A stretch of 39,668 nucleotides of DNA from Flavobacterium sp. (GCF_027484945.1 NZ_JAIXRZ010000069.1:1-39668); one strand, 5' to 3'; positions 1 to 7,637 are shown, counted from the stretch's first letter. A program made the numbers and translations. The notes: generated by a model not told the origin, from the letters alone.

Positions 1-94
1 AAATTACAAACTAAGTTTCTAAATAAAAAACTTTAATGTAATTTTATGAATCGTTAATCCGATTTAACCCGCTAAGAATCAGAAAAATAATAAT

Positions 95-202
95 GAGCTA
101 TTTCCCGCTATCCGTTGCAATCTTTTTGGGGTGATGAAGTGAACAGCATCGATTCATGCCATTACCACCAATCAAAAAGGATTTCCACTACTATCGGGGC
201 TA
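95..202. repeat. Candidate interspersed REP-like hairpin element
   Basis: No gene is visible in positions 1-217. This stretch is markedly more GC-rich than the AT-rich DNA before it and forms an imperfect nested inverted repeat: GAGCTATTTCCCGCTATCCG at the left end, ACTACTATCGGGGCT at the right end, an inner pair ATCTTTTTG / CAAAAAGGAT, and a further inner pair around GGTGATG / ATTACCACC. From memory, intergenic sequences of this kind (ends reading roughly GCTATCCG and CTATCGGGGCT around a variable hairpin) recur in Flavobacterium genomes, so I call it a repetitive extragenic element. That recollection was not searched. It could alternatively be the terminator of a gene to the left of the window. 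Confidence 0.5.
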
Positions 203-217
203 AGAGAATTTGCACAA

Positions 218-847
218 ATGCCATTTTACGAAACCATTACCATACGGCCACAAACCCAACTGCATCTCTGGAAAATTGAGGAGTCGCTGGAACAATTGGC
301 CAATGGAATGCAACTTCAAGAACGCTCCCGCTTGAAGTTAGACAAACTCAAATCCATCAACCACCAAAAAGGATTTCTTGCCGTGCGCCAATTACTGAAG
401 CACTTGGGGTTTACCGATGCCGATGTTCACTATGATCCCAACGGAAAACCCCTACTCTCAAACGGTCAACATATTTCGATTTCCCATTCCTTTACTTTTG
501 CTGCGGTTGCTATCAGTAATGAAAACCTCGGACTCGATGCCGAAGCCATGCGCCCCAAAGTGCTGCAGATCGCTCCGCGTTTTATGGATATTAAAACCCA
601 TTTGGCAGGACTCACACTCTCGGAACAATTGCAAAAAGCAACGATTATTTGGAGTATCAAAGAAGCCGTTTTTAAAATAAAAAACGAAAAAGGGATTAGT
701 TATCCCAACCATATTAGCGAACTCCCCTTCAGTTTCGCCGATGGTGTAGCTACCGCACGTTTATACTTTAACCAATGCACCGAATTTTTCCCTGTGCATT
801 TTATTCAGCGTGAAGACTATATCTTTGTATGCGCTTTTGAATCCTAA
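218..847 (+). CDS. 4'-phosphopantetheinyl transferase superfamily protein
   Basis: 209 aa. Predicted to transfer 4'-phosphopantetheine from CoA to a serine of acyl or peptidyl carrier proteins in the cytoplasm. The Sfp/AcpS-type signature is visible: G105-L-D-A-E109 supplies the Mg2+-binding acidic residues and W145-S-I-K-E-A-V-F-K153 is the WxxKEAxxK motif. The conserved basic and histidine patch ISISHS lies at about 86-91. The length suits the Sfp-like class rather than the ~120-aa AcpS class. The stop codon overlaps the next ATG by one base (TAATG), so it is translationally coupled to the GGGP synthase gene. The carrier-protein target cannot be told from the sequence. Confidence 0.88.
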   Translation: MPFYETITIRPQTQLHLWKIEESLEQLANGMQLQERSRLKLDKLKSINHQKGFLAVRQLLKHLGFTDADVHYDPNGKPLLSNGQHISISHSFTFAAVAISNENLGLDAEAMRPKVLQIAPRFMDIKTHLAGLTLSEQLQKATIIWSIKEAVFKIKNEKGISYPNHISELPFSFADGVATARLYFNQCTEFFPVHFIQREDYIFVCAFES

Positions 848-1563
848 TGAAGGTATACGACTCCATTTTTACGGCCTACCAAAACCAGCAACCCTTGTTG
901 GCAGTTCTTGTTGATCCCGAGAAAACACAACCCGAGCTAGCGGTTGCCTTGTGCAAGCAGATCAAAAACACTCCAGTCACGCATCTATTGGTGGGCGGGA
1001 GTACCTTTCAAGGGTCGCATTTGGAGGAATTGGTCATCCAACTCAAGAATGAATCCGGACTGCCCGTCCTTTTATTTCCTGGCGACTATGCCCAAATTAC
1101 CGAAGCTGCCGATGGTATTTTGTTTTTGTCCTTACTCTCGGGTCGTAATCCGGAATACTTGATCGAACAACAGGTGAAAGCGGCTCCCTTACTGAACCAA
1201 TCCAATATGGAAATTCTTCCAACGGGTTATCTTTTGATTGATAGTGGTGTTGAAACCGCGGTGCAACGCGTAAGTGGCACACCTCCCATGCCACGCGATA
1301 ATACACACGCTGTTGCAATGACAGCACTCGCGGGTCAACTGTTGGGCAAAAAATTGATATATCTCGAAGCGGGGAGTGGCGCACAACAACCCGTACCGCT
1401 CGAAATGATAACTGCCGTAACCCAAATCCTGAAAATTCCTATAATCGTGGGTGGAGGGATTCGTTCGTGGTCGCAAATCCAAGCGGCCTATCAAGCAGGA
1501 GCAACCCTGGTCGTCATTGGAACGGCCTTTGAAGAAAACCCTGAATTTTTTATAAATTCATAA
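847..1563 (+). CDS. Geranylgeranylglyceryl / heptaprenylglyceryl phosphate synthase (PcrB/GGGPS family)
   Basis: 238 aa, TIM-barrel prenyltransferase. The family joins a polyprenyl diphosphate to sn-glycerol-1-phosphate, the first ether-lipid step in archaea. Bacteroidetes members of the group II family have been characterised as true GGGP synthases, while the Firmicutes PcrB uses heptaprenyl diphosphate. Visible motifs are VDPEKT at ~22-27, the phosphate-binding LVGGS at ~48-52, LEAGSGA at ~173-179 and IIVGGGIRS at ~199-207. Its ATG overlaps the stop of the phosphopantetheinyl transferase. What Flavobacteria use the product for is not evident from neighbours. Family assignment is firm; prenyl chain length is inferred. 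Confidence 0.92.
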   Translation: MKVYDSIFTAYQNQQPLLAVLVDPEKTQPELAVALCKQIKNTPVTHLLVGGSTFQGSHLEELVIQLKNESGLPVLLFPGDYAQITEAADGILFLSLLSGRNPEYLIEQQVKAAPLLNQSNMEILPTGYLLIDSGVETAVQRVSGTPPMPRDNTHAVAMTALAGQLLGKKLIYLEAGSGAQQPVPLEMITAVTQILKIPIIVGGGIRSWSQIQAAYQAGATLVVIGTAFEENPEFFINS

Positions 1564-1639
1564 ACCTAAATTGGGCATTAAATAAATCTATAATTTCTTT
1601 CTCAATAGATTCCATACCTTTACGCTCCAATCCAACACC

Positions 1640-2254
1640 ATGATTGATTTCTTTTTAAAATCCTATGAAAACGCTTCATCACTCCAAATTTTCTTGGAGT
1701 TTTTGGCTTTTGTGACGGGTGTATTAAGCGTTTATTTTGCCAAAAAAGAAAACATTTGGGTGTATCCTGCCGGACTTATTGCGACGATCATCACCGTGTA
1801 TTTATTGTACCAAGCAAAATACTTCGGCGATATGACCATGAACATCTATTATTCCTTTATGAGTATTTACGGTTGGTATCGATGGGCTAACAGTGCTAAA
1901 GCGGAACCTCTTGCAATAACCCGAACCACTCCAAAAGAGAAAATCATTGGTATAACCTTGTTTGTTTTTACGCTTTTGGTTACCTATGGAGTCTACCAAT
2001 TTTTTGACTATACCCTTGAAATTCCCAATTATATTGATATTTTTACCTCTGGGTTATTTTTTACTGCCATGTGGTATATGGCATTGAAAAAGATTGAAAA
2101 CTGGACCCTTTGGATTATTGGCGATTGTATTGTTGTTCCGCTCTTTGCTTACCGCGGATTGGGCATGCTTTCGCTGCAATATTTAGTGTTTACGGTAGTA
2201 GCCGTTTTTGCCTATATCGAATGGAAGAAAATCTTAAACAACACCCGTCCGTAA
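1640..2254 (+). CDS. pnuC: PnuC-family vitamin transporter (nicotinamide riboside or, possibly, thiamine)
   Basis: 204 aa, hydrophobic integral inner-membrane protein with about seven membrane segments. It has the family signature Y77-G-W-Y-R-W82 after N68, plus ENIWVYPAG near 37-45. PnuC-type carriers are facilitated-diffusion channels that need a cytoplasmic kinase to trap the vitamin. Close paralogues move nicotinamide riboside (PnuC), thiamine (PnuT) or riboflavin (PnuX). The next gene, overlapping its 3' end by 34 bases, starts with a NadR-like kinase domain, which favours nicotinamide riboside. About 2.5 kb downstream a TPP-riboswitch-controlled TonB receptor raises the thiamine alternative. 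No riboswitch precedes pnuC itself. Confidence 0.88.
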   Translation: MIDFFLKSYENASSLQIFLEFLAFVTGVLSVYFAKKENIWVYPAGLIATIITVYLLYQAKYFGDMTMNIYYSFMSIYGWYRWANSAKAEPLAITRTTPKEKIIGITLFVFTLLVTYGVYQFFDYTLEIPNYIDIFTSGLFFTAMWYMALKKIENWTLWIIGDCIVVPLFAYRGLGMLSLQYLVFTVVAVFAYIEWKKILNNTRP

Positions 2255-4338
2255 CTAACGAAAAAACGGTTTTACGCATTGCTTTTTACGGTCCCGAATC
2301 TACGGGAAAGTCGACTATTGCTGCACAATTGGCCGAAGCCTTTGATACAGTTTGGGCTCCCGAGTTTGCTCGCAATTATTTGCAAGACAAATGGAACTAT
2401 TCTGGAGCAATTTGCCAACCGGAAGATCTACTCCCAATCGCAATTGGTCAAACCCAAATAGAAAACCAAAAGTTGCAAAATGCCAACCGTTTTCTTTTTT
2501 GCGATACCAACGTATTGGTCACAAAAGTATTTGGCGATATCTATTATGGTTCGGTTGATCCGTTAGTTGAAAAAGCAGCCAAAAAACATAAGTACGATTT
2601 GATTTTTCTTACCGATGTCGACGTGCCTTGGGAAGCTGATGATTTGCGTGATCGTCCAGACAACCGTAAGGAAACACTTCACATTTTTGAAGAAAATTTA
2701 AAGCACTATAAAAAGCCCTACCTCAAACTTAGTGGTTCTGCTCAATCGCGTTTAGCACAGGCCAAAAAAATTGTTTTGGATTTGGAAAAGGCCTTGAAAC
2801 TCGGATTTACTCCCTTTGATTTTATTGCGATTTATCAACGGCAAATGAATCTAGATACGATTCAATACCAATTTTCTATTTTAAAAAATGGTTTGCCCAA
2901 AATTCATTTAGAACGCCCTGCGACTTTAAATGATGGAATTATTTCTCTATCAGTACAAGAAGCACACTATTACGTGCAGTTTTTTGAGGAAAAAAAGGAA
3001 CAGTTAAGCTTAAAAAAGTTTGTGCCTGCCTCGGGTGCGGCAAGTCGCATGTTTAAGTTTTTAAGTGAGTTTCTCAATGATTTTAAACCGGGGATTGATA
3101 CGATAAACGCGTATGTCAATCATTCTAAAAACAAAGACTTATCCTTGTTTTTGGTGGCGAAAGAAAAATTCCCTTTTTATCGCGAGGTAGTAGCTAAAGC
3201 CCGTGAGCTGTTTCCAAATTATGATACCCTAGAATCCGATGAACGGCAGTATTGTTTTGTCAAAACGATGTTAGCCACGCAAGGGTTTAACTATGCCAAT
3301 AAACCCAAAGGTGTTTTACCGTTTCATCAATACGCTTCACATACTGCTACTGCTATTGAAGAGCATTTGAATGAATGTGCACGCTATGCGCATTCCCGAG
3401 GCACATCCAATTTACATTTTACCGTATCAGAAGAACACAAAGAAGCTTTTGAACAAATTGTTGAAGTGGTTAAACCGCGTATTGAAGCGGAACATAACCT
3501 TACAATTCAAGTTAGATATACATTCCAAGATAAAGCTACCGATGTGATTGCAGTAGATAGAGAGGGTCATCCTTTTCGAGACAAACATGACCAACTTGTT
3601 TTCCGCCCCGGAGGTCATGGTGCTTTAATTCAAAATTTAAATCGATTAAATGCCGACCTTGTTTTTGTAAAAAACATCGATAATGTTACCCAAAACCATA
3701 CCGTTGAATTAACGGTATACAAAAAAGCACTAGCGGGGATCTTATTACAACTTCAAGAAACGGTTTTTCGATACATCAAGGTTTTATCTGCCGATCAGAT
3801 CAACAATGATTTACTTAATGAAATAGCCTACTTTGTTAGTGCTAAACTCCACATGGAAATCACAGAAGATTTTCCAAAATATACCCGAGAAAATAAAATT
3901 GCGTATTTGTTTGAAGCGTTGAACCGTCCTATTCGTGTATGCGGAATGGTGAAAAATGAAGGGGAGCCGGGAGGCGGTCCGTTTTGGGTCCGGGATCACA
4001 AAGGTCGGGTATTTCAACAAATTATCGAATCCTCACAAATTGAGAAAAATCAACGTCATATCATGGAACAAGCGACCCATTTTAATCCGGTGGACTTGGT
4101 TTGTGGTATTCGCGATTATCAAGGGCGTAATTTCGATTTAACACAATTTGTGGATCCGAATACCGGATTTATTGTTGAAAAAAATAAAGACGGTCGTCCG
4201 TTGAAAGCCTATGAACTTCCTGGATTGTGGAATGGGGCTATGGCTAAATGGCTCACCGTTTTTGTCGAAGTACCCTTAGTTACATTTAACCCTGTAAAAA
4301 CGGTAAACGATTTATTAAAACCTGCCCACCAATTATAA
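2221..4338 (+). CDS. Fusion: NadR-like ribosylnicotinamide-kinase-type P-loop domain + DUF4301
   Basis: 705 aa from the ATG at 2221; an upstream in-frame ATG would lie far inside pnuC. Residues ~15-190 are a NadR C-terminal-type kinase domain: Walker A G24-P-E-S-T-G-K-S-T32 and the lid-like DVDVPWEADDLRDRP near 137-151. This domain phosphorylates nicotinamide riboside in NadR. From ~195 to the end (about 510 aa, a full family length) it matches DUF4301, with FVPASGAASRMFKF near 266-279 and RPGGHGALIQNLNRLNADLV near 461-480. As I know them from related flavobacteria, these are two adjacent genes; here one uninterrupted frame joins them through KIVLDLEKALKLGFTPFDF. The DUF4301 motifs resemble UDP-sugar pyrophosphorylases (inference). 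The start lies inside pnuC, so it is probably translationally coupled. Confidence 0.85.
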   Translation: MEENLKQHPSVTNEKTVLRIAFYGPESTGKSTIAAQLAEAFDTVWAPEFARNYLQDKWNYSGAICQPEDLLPIAIGQTQIENQKLQNANRFLFCDTNVLVTKVFGDIYYGSVDPLVEKAAKKHKYDLIFLTDVDVPWEADDLRDRPDNRKETLHIFEENLKHYKKPYLKLSGSAQSRLAQAKKIVLDLEKALKLGFTPFDFIAIYQRQMNLDTIQYQFSILKNGLPKIHLERPATLNDGIISLSVQEAHYYVQFFEEKKEQLSLKKFVPASGAASRMFKFLSEFLNDFKPGIDTINAYVNHSKNKDLSLFLVAKEKFPFYREVVAKARELFPNYDTLESDERQYCFVKTMLATQGFNYANKPKGVLPFHQYASHTATAIEEHLNECARYAHSRGTSNLHFTVSEEHKEAFEQIVEVVKPRIEAEHNLTIQVRYTFQDKATDVIAVDREGHPFRDKHDQLVFRPGGHGALIQNLNRLNADLVFVKNIDNVTQNHTVELTVYKKALAGILLQLQETVFRYIKVLSADQINNDLLNEIAYFVSAKLHMEITEDFPKYTRENKIAYLFEALNRPIRVCGMVKNEGEPGGGPFWVRDHKGRVFQQIIESSQIEKNQRHIMEQATHFNPVDLVCGIRDYQGRNFDLTQFVDPNTGFIVEKNKDGRPLKAYELPGLWNGAMAKWLTVFVEVPLVTFNPVKTVNDLLKPAHQL

Positions 4339-4339
4339 G

Positions 4340-4741
4340 ATGGATACCACGCGTTTACTTACCGAACTTCAATTTAAAGCGATCCGTAGTAGTGGTGCTG
4401 GAGGGCAAAATGTAAATAAAGTAGCATCAAAAGCATTGTTGATTTGGAATGTCATTGCATCTCAAGCAATTACCGAAGTAGAACGCGTGCGAATTATGGA
4501 AAAATTAGTTACTCGAATTTCTAACGACGGTCTGTTGCAAATTACCTCGGAAGCCGATCGTAGTCAGTTGAAAAATCGTTCCAATGCTGAGAAAAAACTC
4601 TTGCGTTTGGTGGCCCAGGCGCTCAAAATTCCTAAGCCGCGTAAAGCGACTACCATTCCCTTTAGTATAAAAATGGAGCGTTTAGCCAATAAAAAATCCA
4701 AGTCAGAAATCAAACAAAACCGCCGCAAACCAAATTTTTAA
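4340..4741 (+). CDS. arfB: Ribosome-rescue peptidyl-tRNA hydrolase ArfB (YaeJ)
   Basis: 133 aa. It hydrolyses peptidyl-tRNA on ribosomes stalled without a stop codon. The class I release-factor catalytic signature RSSGAGGQNVNK lies at 16-27, with the G21-G22-Q23 tripeptide. The C-terminus is a lysine/arginine-rich tail (KPRKATTIPF ... KQNRRKPNF) that in this family threads into the empty mRNA channel. Its length (about 140 aa) and lack of a codon-recognition domain exclude RF1/RF2. It starts one base after the stop of the kinase-DUF4301 gene, so it is the last gene of the pnuC operon, with no evident functional link. Confidence 0.93.
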   Translation: MDTTRLLTELQFKAIRSSGAGGQNVNKVASKALLIWNVIASQAITEVERVRIMEKLVTRISNDGLLQITSEADRSQLKNRSNAEKKLLRLVAQALKIPKPRKATTIPFSIKMERLANKKSKSEIKQNRRKPNF

Positions 4742-4749
4742 AAAAAGAG

Positions 4750-4782
4750 TTTGCAATTCCCCTTGATTTTAATTTACCTTTG
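4750..4782 (+). promoter_or_regulatory. Bacteroidetes-type promoter of the TPP-riboswitch transcript
   Basis: TTTG at 4750-4753 (-33 element) and TACCTTTG at 4775-4782 (-7 element TAnnTTTG), 21 bases apart. This agrees with the Bacteroidetes sigma consensus and places transcription start near 4789, directly before the aptamer. Confidence 0.8.
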
Positions 4783-4791
4783 CACCGTCTC

Positions 4792-4862
4792 ATCGGGGTG
4801 CTCAAATATACGAGCTGAGATCATACCCATTGAACCTGGGCAGGTAATGCTGCCAAGGAAAA
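4792..4862 (+). promoter_or_regulatory. TPP riboswitch (THI element) aptamer
   Basis: The thi-box landmarks occur in order. GGGT (4796-4799) pairs with ACCC (4825-4828). CTC (4801-4803) pairs with GAG (4812-4814), followed by the invariant CTGAGA (4815-4820). TGAACCTG (4831-4838) is followed by CAGGTAATGCTGCCAAGGAA (4841-4860). The aptamer binds thiamine pyrophosphate. It sits between a strong promoter and the TonB receptor gene, so that receptor is expected to be repressed when thiamine is plentiful. A perfect 8-bp hairpin follows (GACAAAGG 4864-4871 / CCTTTGTC 4890-4897) but has no T-run, so it does not look like an intrinsic terminator. Confidence 0.93.
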
Positions 4863-4940
4863 AGACAAAGGTCAAGAAGCGCGCCTTAGCCTTTGTCGGG
4901 CAAGTACAATCATTTTTAATCAAGAATAATGTACCCCAGT

Positions 4941-4963
4941 TATTCGTAATTTTTTTACGAATG
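4941..4963 (+). promoter_or_regulatory. Start-codon-sequestering hairpin (candidate riboswitch expression platform)
   Basis: ATTCGTA (4942-4948) pairs perfectly with TACGAAT (4956-4962) around an A/T-only 7-base loop. T4941 can wobble with G4963, so the complete ATG at 4961-4963 is paired. Just upstream, CCCAG (4935-4939) is complementary to CTGGG (4836-4840) within the aptamer. That could form the alternative ligand-free pairing, but this is inference. Confidence 0.6.
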
Positions 4964-7075
4964 GAAAACGTATTCAAAACATCCATCTCAGGCATCGCAC
5001 TTGCGATTTGCCTACCAATCTCGCTTTGGGCACAGCAAAAACCCAAAGATTCGACCCAAACCACTCAATTGGACGAAGTATTAGTCCAGGCGGTCCGCGT
5101 AAACAAAAAAACGCCAGTTACCTTTAGTAACCTTACCCAAAAAGACATTGCCAGTCGTAATCTCGGACAGGATATTCCGATTTTGATGAACTACATGCCA
5201 TCTGTAGTAACTACCTCCGATGCTGGAAATGGCTTTGGTTATACGGGTATTCGTGTGCGGGGTACCGATGCAACGCGCGTAAATATTACCATCAACGGAA
5301 TTCCCTACAACGATTCGGAAAGTCATGGAACTTTTTGGGTAAATATGCCCGATTTTGCTTCTTCTGTTCAGAGTTTACAATTGCAGCGCGGTGTGGGTAC
5401 ATCTACTAACGGAGCCGGTGCATTTGGTGCCAGTTTAAACATGTTGACGGATTCTTATTCCCAAAAAGGTTCGGGAGAAATCGCTAATTCTTTCGGGAGT
5501 TTTAATTCACGTAAACATACAGTAAAGTTTAGTACAGGTTTGATGAACGATCGTTTTGAAATCGCTGGACGTTTATCTCAATTGAGTTCTGATGGATATG
5601 TAGATCGGGCGAGTTCCGACCTGAAATCGTACTTTTTGCAAGGAACTTACGTTGGAAAAACAACCCTAATAAAAGCCTTAGTTTTTGGGGGTAAAGAAAA
5701 AACTTACCAATCGTGGAATGGTATTGACGGTATTACCCTACAAGGAGACCGTACTTTCAACTCGGCAGGAATGTATACCGATGAATTTGGAAACCTTCTT
5801 TTTTACGACAACGAAACCGACAATTACCAACAAGATCACGCCCAGTTGCATTGGAACGAAAAATGGTCGTCCAATTGGAATACCAACCTTGCGGTGCATT
5901 ATACCAAAGGGAAAGGCTATTTTGAAAATTATAAAGAAGATGCCGATTTTACGGATTATGGACTAACCCCAGTAACGGGCCAAACCACTACCGATTTGAT
6001 TCGCCAAAAATGGTTGGATAATGATTTTTATGGAACTACTTTTTCTGCCAATTATAAAAAAGATAAATGGGATGTAATTCTTGGTGGAGGTTGGAACAAA
6101 TATGAAGGATTGCATTTTGGAAAAGTGATTTGGGCACGTTTCGCTTCAACATCGGAATTAGGGGATGAATATTATAACGATTATGGTATTAAAACCGATG
6201 GGAATGTATTTGCCAAAGCAACCTATGATATCAATTCTCAATGGAGTGTATATGGTGATTTGCAATACCGTCGGGTAAATTATAAAGCAAATGGGGTACA
6301 GCCTAATTTTGTTAATGACACCTTCAATTTTTTTAATCCAAAAGTGGGTGTAAATTATGCAGTTAATTCTAAAAACAGTTTATATTTATCGTATGCGCGT
6401 GCAAACCGTGAACCCAATCGCACGGATTATGAAGGCGGTATTGTTAAGCCCGAAAAGCTCAATGACTTTGAGTTGGGTTGGCGACATGAAACCGGAAAAG
6501 TGCAATGGAATGCCAACCTCTATTATATGTTGTATAGAGACCAATTGATATTAACAGGTACTTTAGATGAAGTAGGGAGTCCAATTCGTTCAAATAGCGA
6601 GAAAAGTTACCGTCTTGGATTGGAAATCGACGCTACAATTGCCTTGGCTAAAAAATGGATTTGGAAACCCAATATGACTTTTAGTCAAAATAAGAATGTA
6701 GATCTCACTAACCAAGGTATTGCTCAAGGGAATACGAATATTGCCTATTCGCCCAACTTCATTGCTGGAAATTTACTATTATTTCAACCGGTAAAAAACC
6801 TTCAGTTGGTTTGGCTTTCTAAATATGTAAGCGAACAATACATGAACAACTTAGAATCGAAAGAAGCACGTTTGACCGACTATTTTGTAAATGATTTTAA
6901 TATATCCTTTACCTGGAATCCAAAAAAGGTCTTTGAAAGTATTACACTGAATGGTTTAGTGAATAATTTTTTGAATAAAAGATATGTTTCCAACGGATAT
7001 ATGTGGGATATCTATCCTTATTATTATCCCCAAGCGGGCAGTAATTATTTGTTAGGACTCACGCTAAAATTTTAA
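4961..7075 (+). CDS. TPP-riboswitch-controlled TonB-dependent outer-membrane receptor (probable thiamine uptake)
   Basis: 704 aa from the ATG at 4961. The frame is open further upstream but only by reading through the riboswitch, so this start with its signal peptide (MENVFKTSISGIALAICLPI, then SLWAQQ) is chosen. The plug domain covers about 45-165 (LGQDIPILMNYMPSVV, GIRVRGTDATRVNITINGIP, LQRGVGTSTNGAGAFGASLN). A 22-strand-type beta-barrel with alternating aromatic segments follows and ends in the outer-membrane-type terminal phenylalanine (YLLGLTLKF). TonB receptors under THI elements in Bacteroidetes have been predicted as thiamine receptors (Omr1). No SusD partner is present, which fits a vitamin receptor rather than a glycan one. 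A terminator follows directly. Confidence 0.88.
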   Translation: MENVFKTSISGIALAICLPISLWAQQKPKDSTQTTQLDEVLVQAVRVNKKTPVTFSNLTQKDIASRNLGQDIPILMNYMPSVVTTSDAGNGFGYTGIRVRGTDATRVNITINGIPYNDSESHGTFWVNMPDFASSVQSLQLQRGVGTSTNGAGAFGASLNMLTDSYSQKGSGEIANSFGSFNSRKHTVKFSTGLMNDRFEIAGRLSQLSSDGYVDRASSDLKSYFLQGTYVGKTTLIKALVFGGKEKTYQSWNGIDGITLQGDRTFNSAGMYTDEFGNLLFYDNETDNYQQDHAQLHWNEKWSSNWNTNLAVHYTKGKGYFENYKEDADFTDYGLTPVTGQTTTDLIRQKWLDNDFYGTTFSANYKKDKWDVILGGGWNKYEGLHFGKVIWARFASTSELGDEYYNDYGIKTDGNVFAKATYDINSQWSVYGDLQYRRVNYKANGVQPNFVNDTFNFFNPKVGVNYAVNSKNSLYLSYARANREPNRTDYEGGIVKPEKLNDFELGWRHETGKVQWNANLYYMLYRDQLILTGTLDEVGSPIRSNSEKSYRLGLEIDATIALAKKWIWKPNMTFSQNKNVDLTNQGIAQGNTNIAYSPNFIAGNLLLFQPVKNLQLVWLSKYVSEQYMNNLESKEARLTDYFVNDFNISFTWNPKKVFESITLNGLVNNFLNKRYVSNGYMWDIYPYYYPQAGSNYLLGLTLKF

Positions 7076-7081
7076 TTAAAG

Positions 7082-7105
7082 ACCGGATGCAAGTCCGGTT
7101 TTTTT
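7082..7105 (+). terminator. Intrinsic terminator after the TonB receptor gene
   Basis: ACCGGA (7082-7087), loop TGCAAG, TCCGGT (7094-7099), then a run of seven T. It lies a few bases after the receptor stop codon and abuts the convergent lipoprotein gene. Confidence 0.88.
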
Positions 7106-7526
7106 AATTGAACACGGTAATGATATTGGCATTTACTTGAACCTGGTATTGCTTTAGTCCATAAGGGAGTCCGGTGGTTTGACCGTTATACAAATTGTAA
7201 TTTTCACTTTGGCACGGGCATTGTGCATTTGAATTGGATAGTGTAAGCTTTGAGCAGGTTTCAATCACTTGATTGGGACATGAACCATCGAAGGCATTAT
7301 ATCCACTACCGGTGTTGAAAACAAGGACTCCATTTGTAGGGCCGTTGACGGGATATACCCGAACACTATTTCCGGGGAATGTCAGGTTGTTGTAAGTTGC
7401 AAAATTAGTATTGACTTCCATTGAAAAACTAAGGTTGGGCAAATAAGGATTTTGATTATTGAAACCATCTTTGCTACAACCCATCATAAAGACAAGGAGA
7501 AGTGAAATTAATACCGATTTTTTCAT
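7104..7526 (-). CDS. Small lipoprotein with a degenerate Rieske-like fold
   Basis: 140 aa. The N-terminal signal ends in a lipobox (M14-M-G-C17), so it is probably a membrane-anchored periplasmic or surface lipoprotein. The C-terminal half reads like a Rieske [2Fe-2S] domain: FDGSC83-P-N85 in place of CxH, and C103-P-C-Q106 in place of CxxH, followed by YNLYNGQTTGLPYGLKQYQV, which resembles the Rieske segment after the second cluster motif. Both cluster cysteines remain, but both histidine ligands are replaced (N85, Q106), so a normal Rieske cluster is unlikely. Fold assignment is by pattern only. The gene converges on the TonB receptor and is divergent from greA. Confidence 0.65.
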   Translation of the reverse strand: MKKSVLISLLLVFMMGCSKDGFNNQNPYLPNLSFSMEVNTNFATYNNLTFPGNSVRVYPVNGPTNGVLVFNTGSGYNAFDGSCPNQVIETCSKLTLSNSNAQCPCQSENYNLYNGQTTGLPYGLKQYQVQVNANIITVFN

Positions 7527-7568
7527 GTTATTTTTTTAAAAGTTGATTTTTTGCTCAACGAATTTGAT

Positions 7569-7599
7569 TACATTTGTCTTCCTCAACACAACAAAAGTA
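7569..7599. promoter_or_regulatory. Back-to-back promoters for greA leader (+) and lipoprotein (-)
   Basis: TACATTTG at 7569-7576 on the plus strand and TACTTTTG on the minus strand (CAAAAGTA at 7592-7599) both match TAnnTTTG. The two predicted start points fall near 7584, giving divergent transcription. The -33 elements are imperfectly spaced: the plus-strand TTG candidates at 7543-7545 and 7551-7553 lie 23 and 15 bases upstream. Confidence 0.55.
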
Positions 7600-7637
7600 G
7601 GAATTAATTAACCAAAAAAAGATATCTTTGGAGGAAG

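Noticed and set aside
1097..1494. Long antisense frames opposite the GGGP synthase gene
   Set aside because: No family resemblance and codon pattern typical of shadow frames opposite a well-supported gene.
2110..2220. Longer start for the kinase-DUF4301 gene at 2110
   Set aside because: It would overlap pnuC by 145 bases and adds residues with no match to the kinase family; the ATG at 2221 suits the usual distance to the P-loop.
4864..4897. Intrinsic terminator just after the TPP aptamer
   Set aside because: The 8-bp hairpin is perfect, but CGGGCAAG follows rather than a T-run, so transcription termination there is not supported.
4751..4960. N-terminal extension of the TonB receptor upstream of 4961
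   Set aside because: The frame there is the translated TPP riboswitch and promoter; the signal peptide starts at the ATG at 4961.
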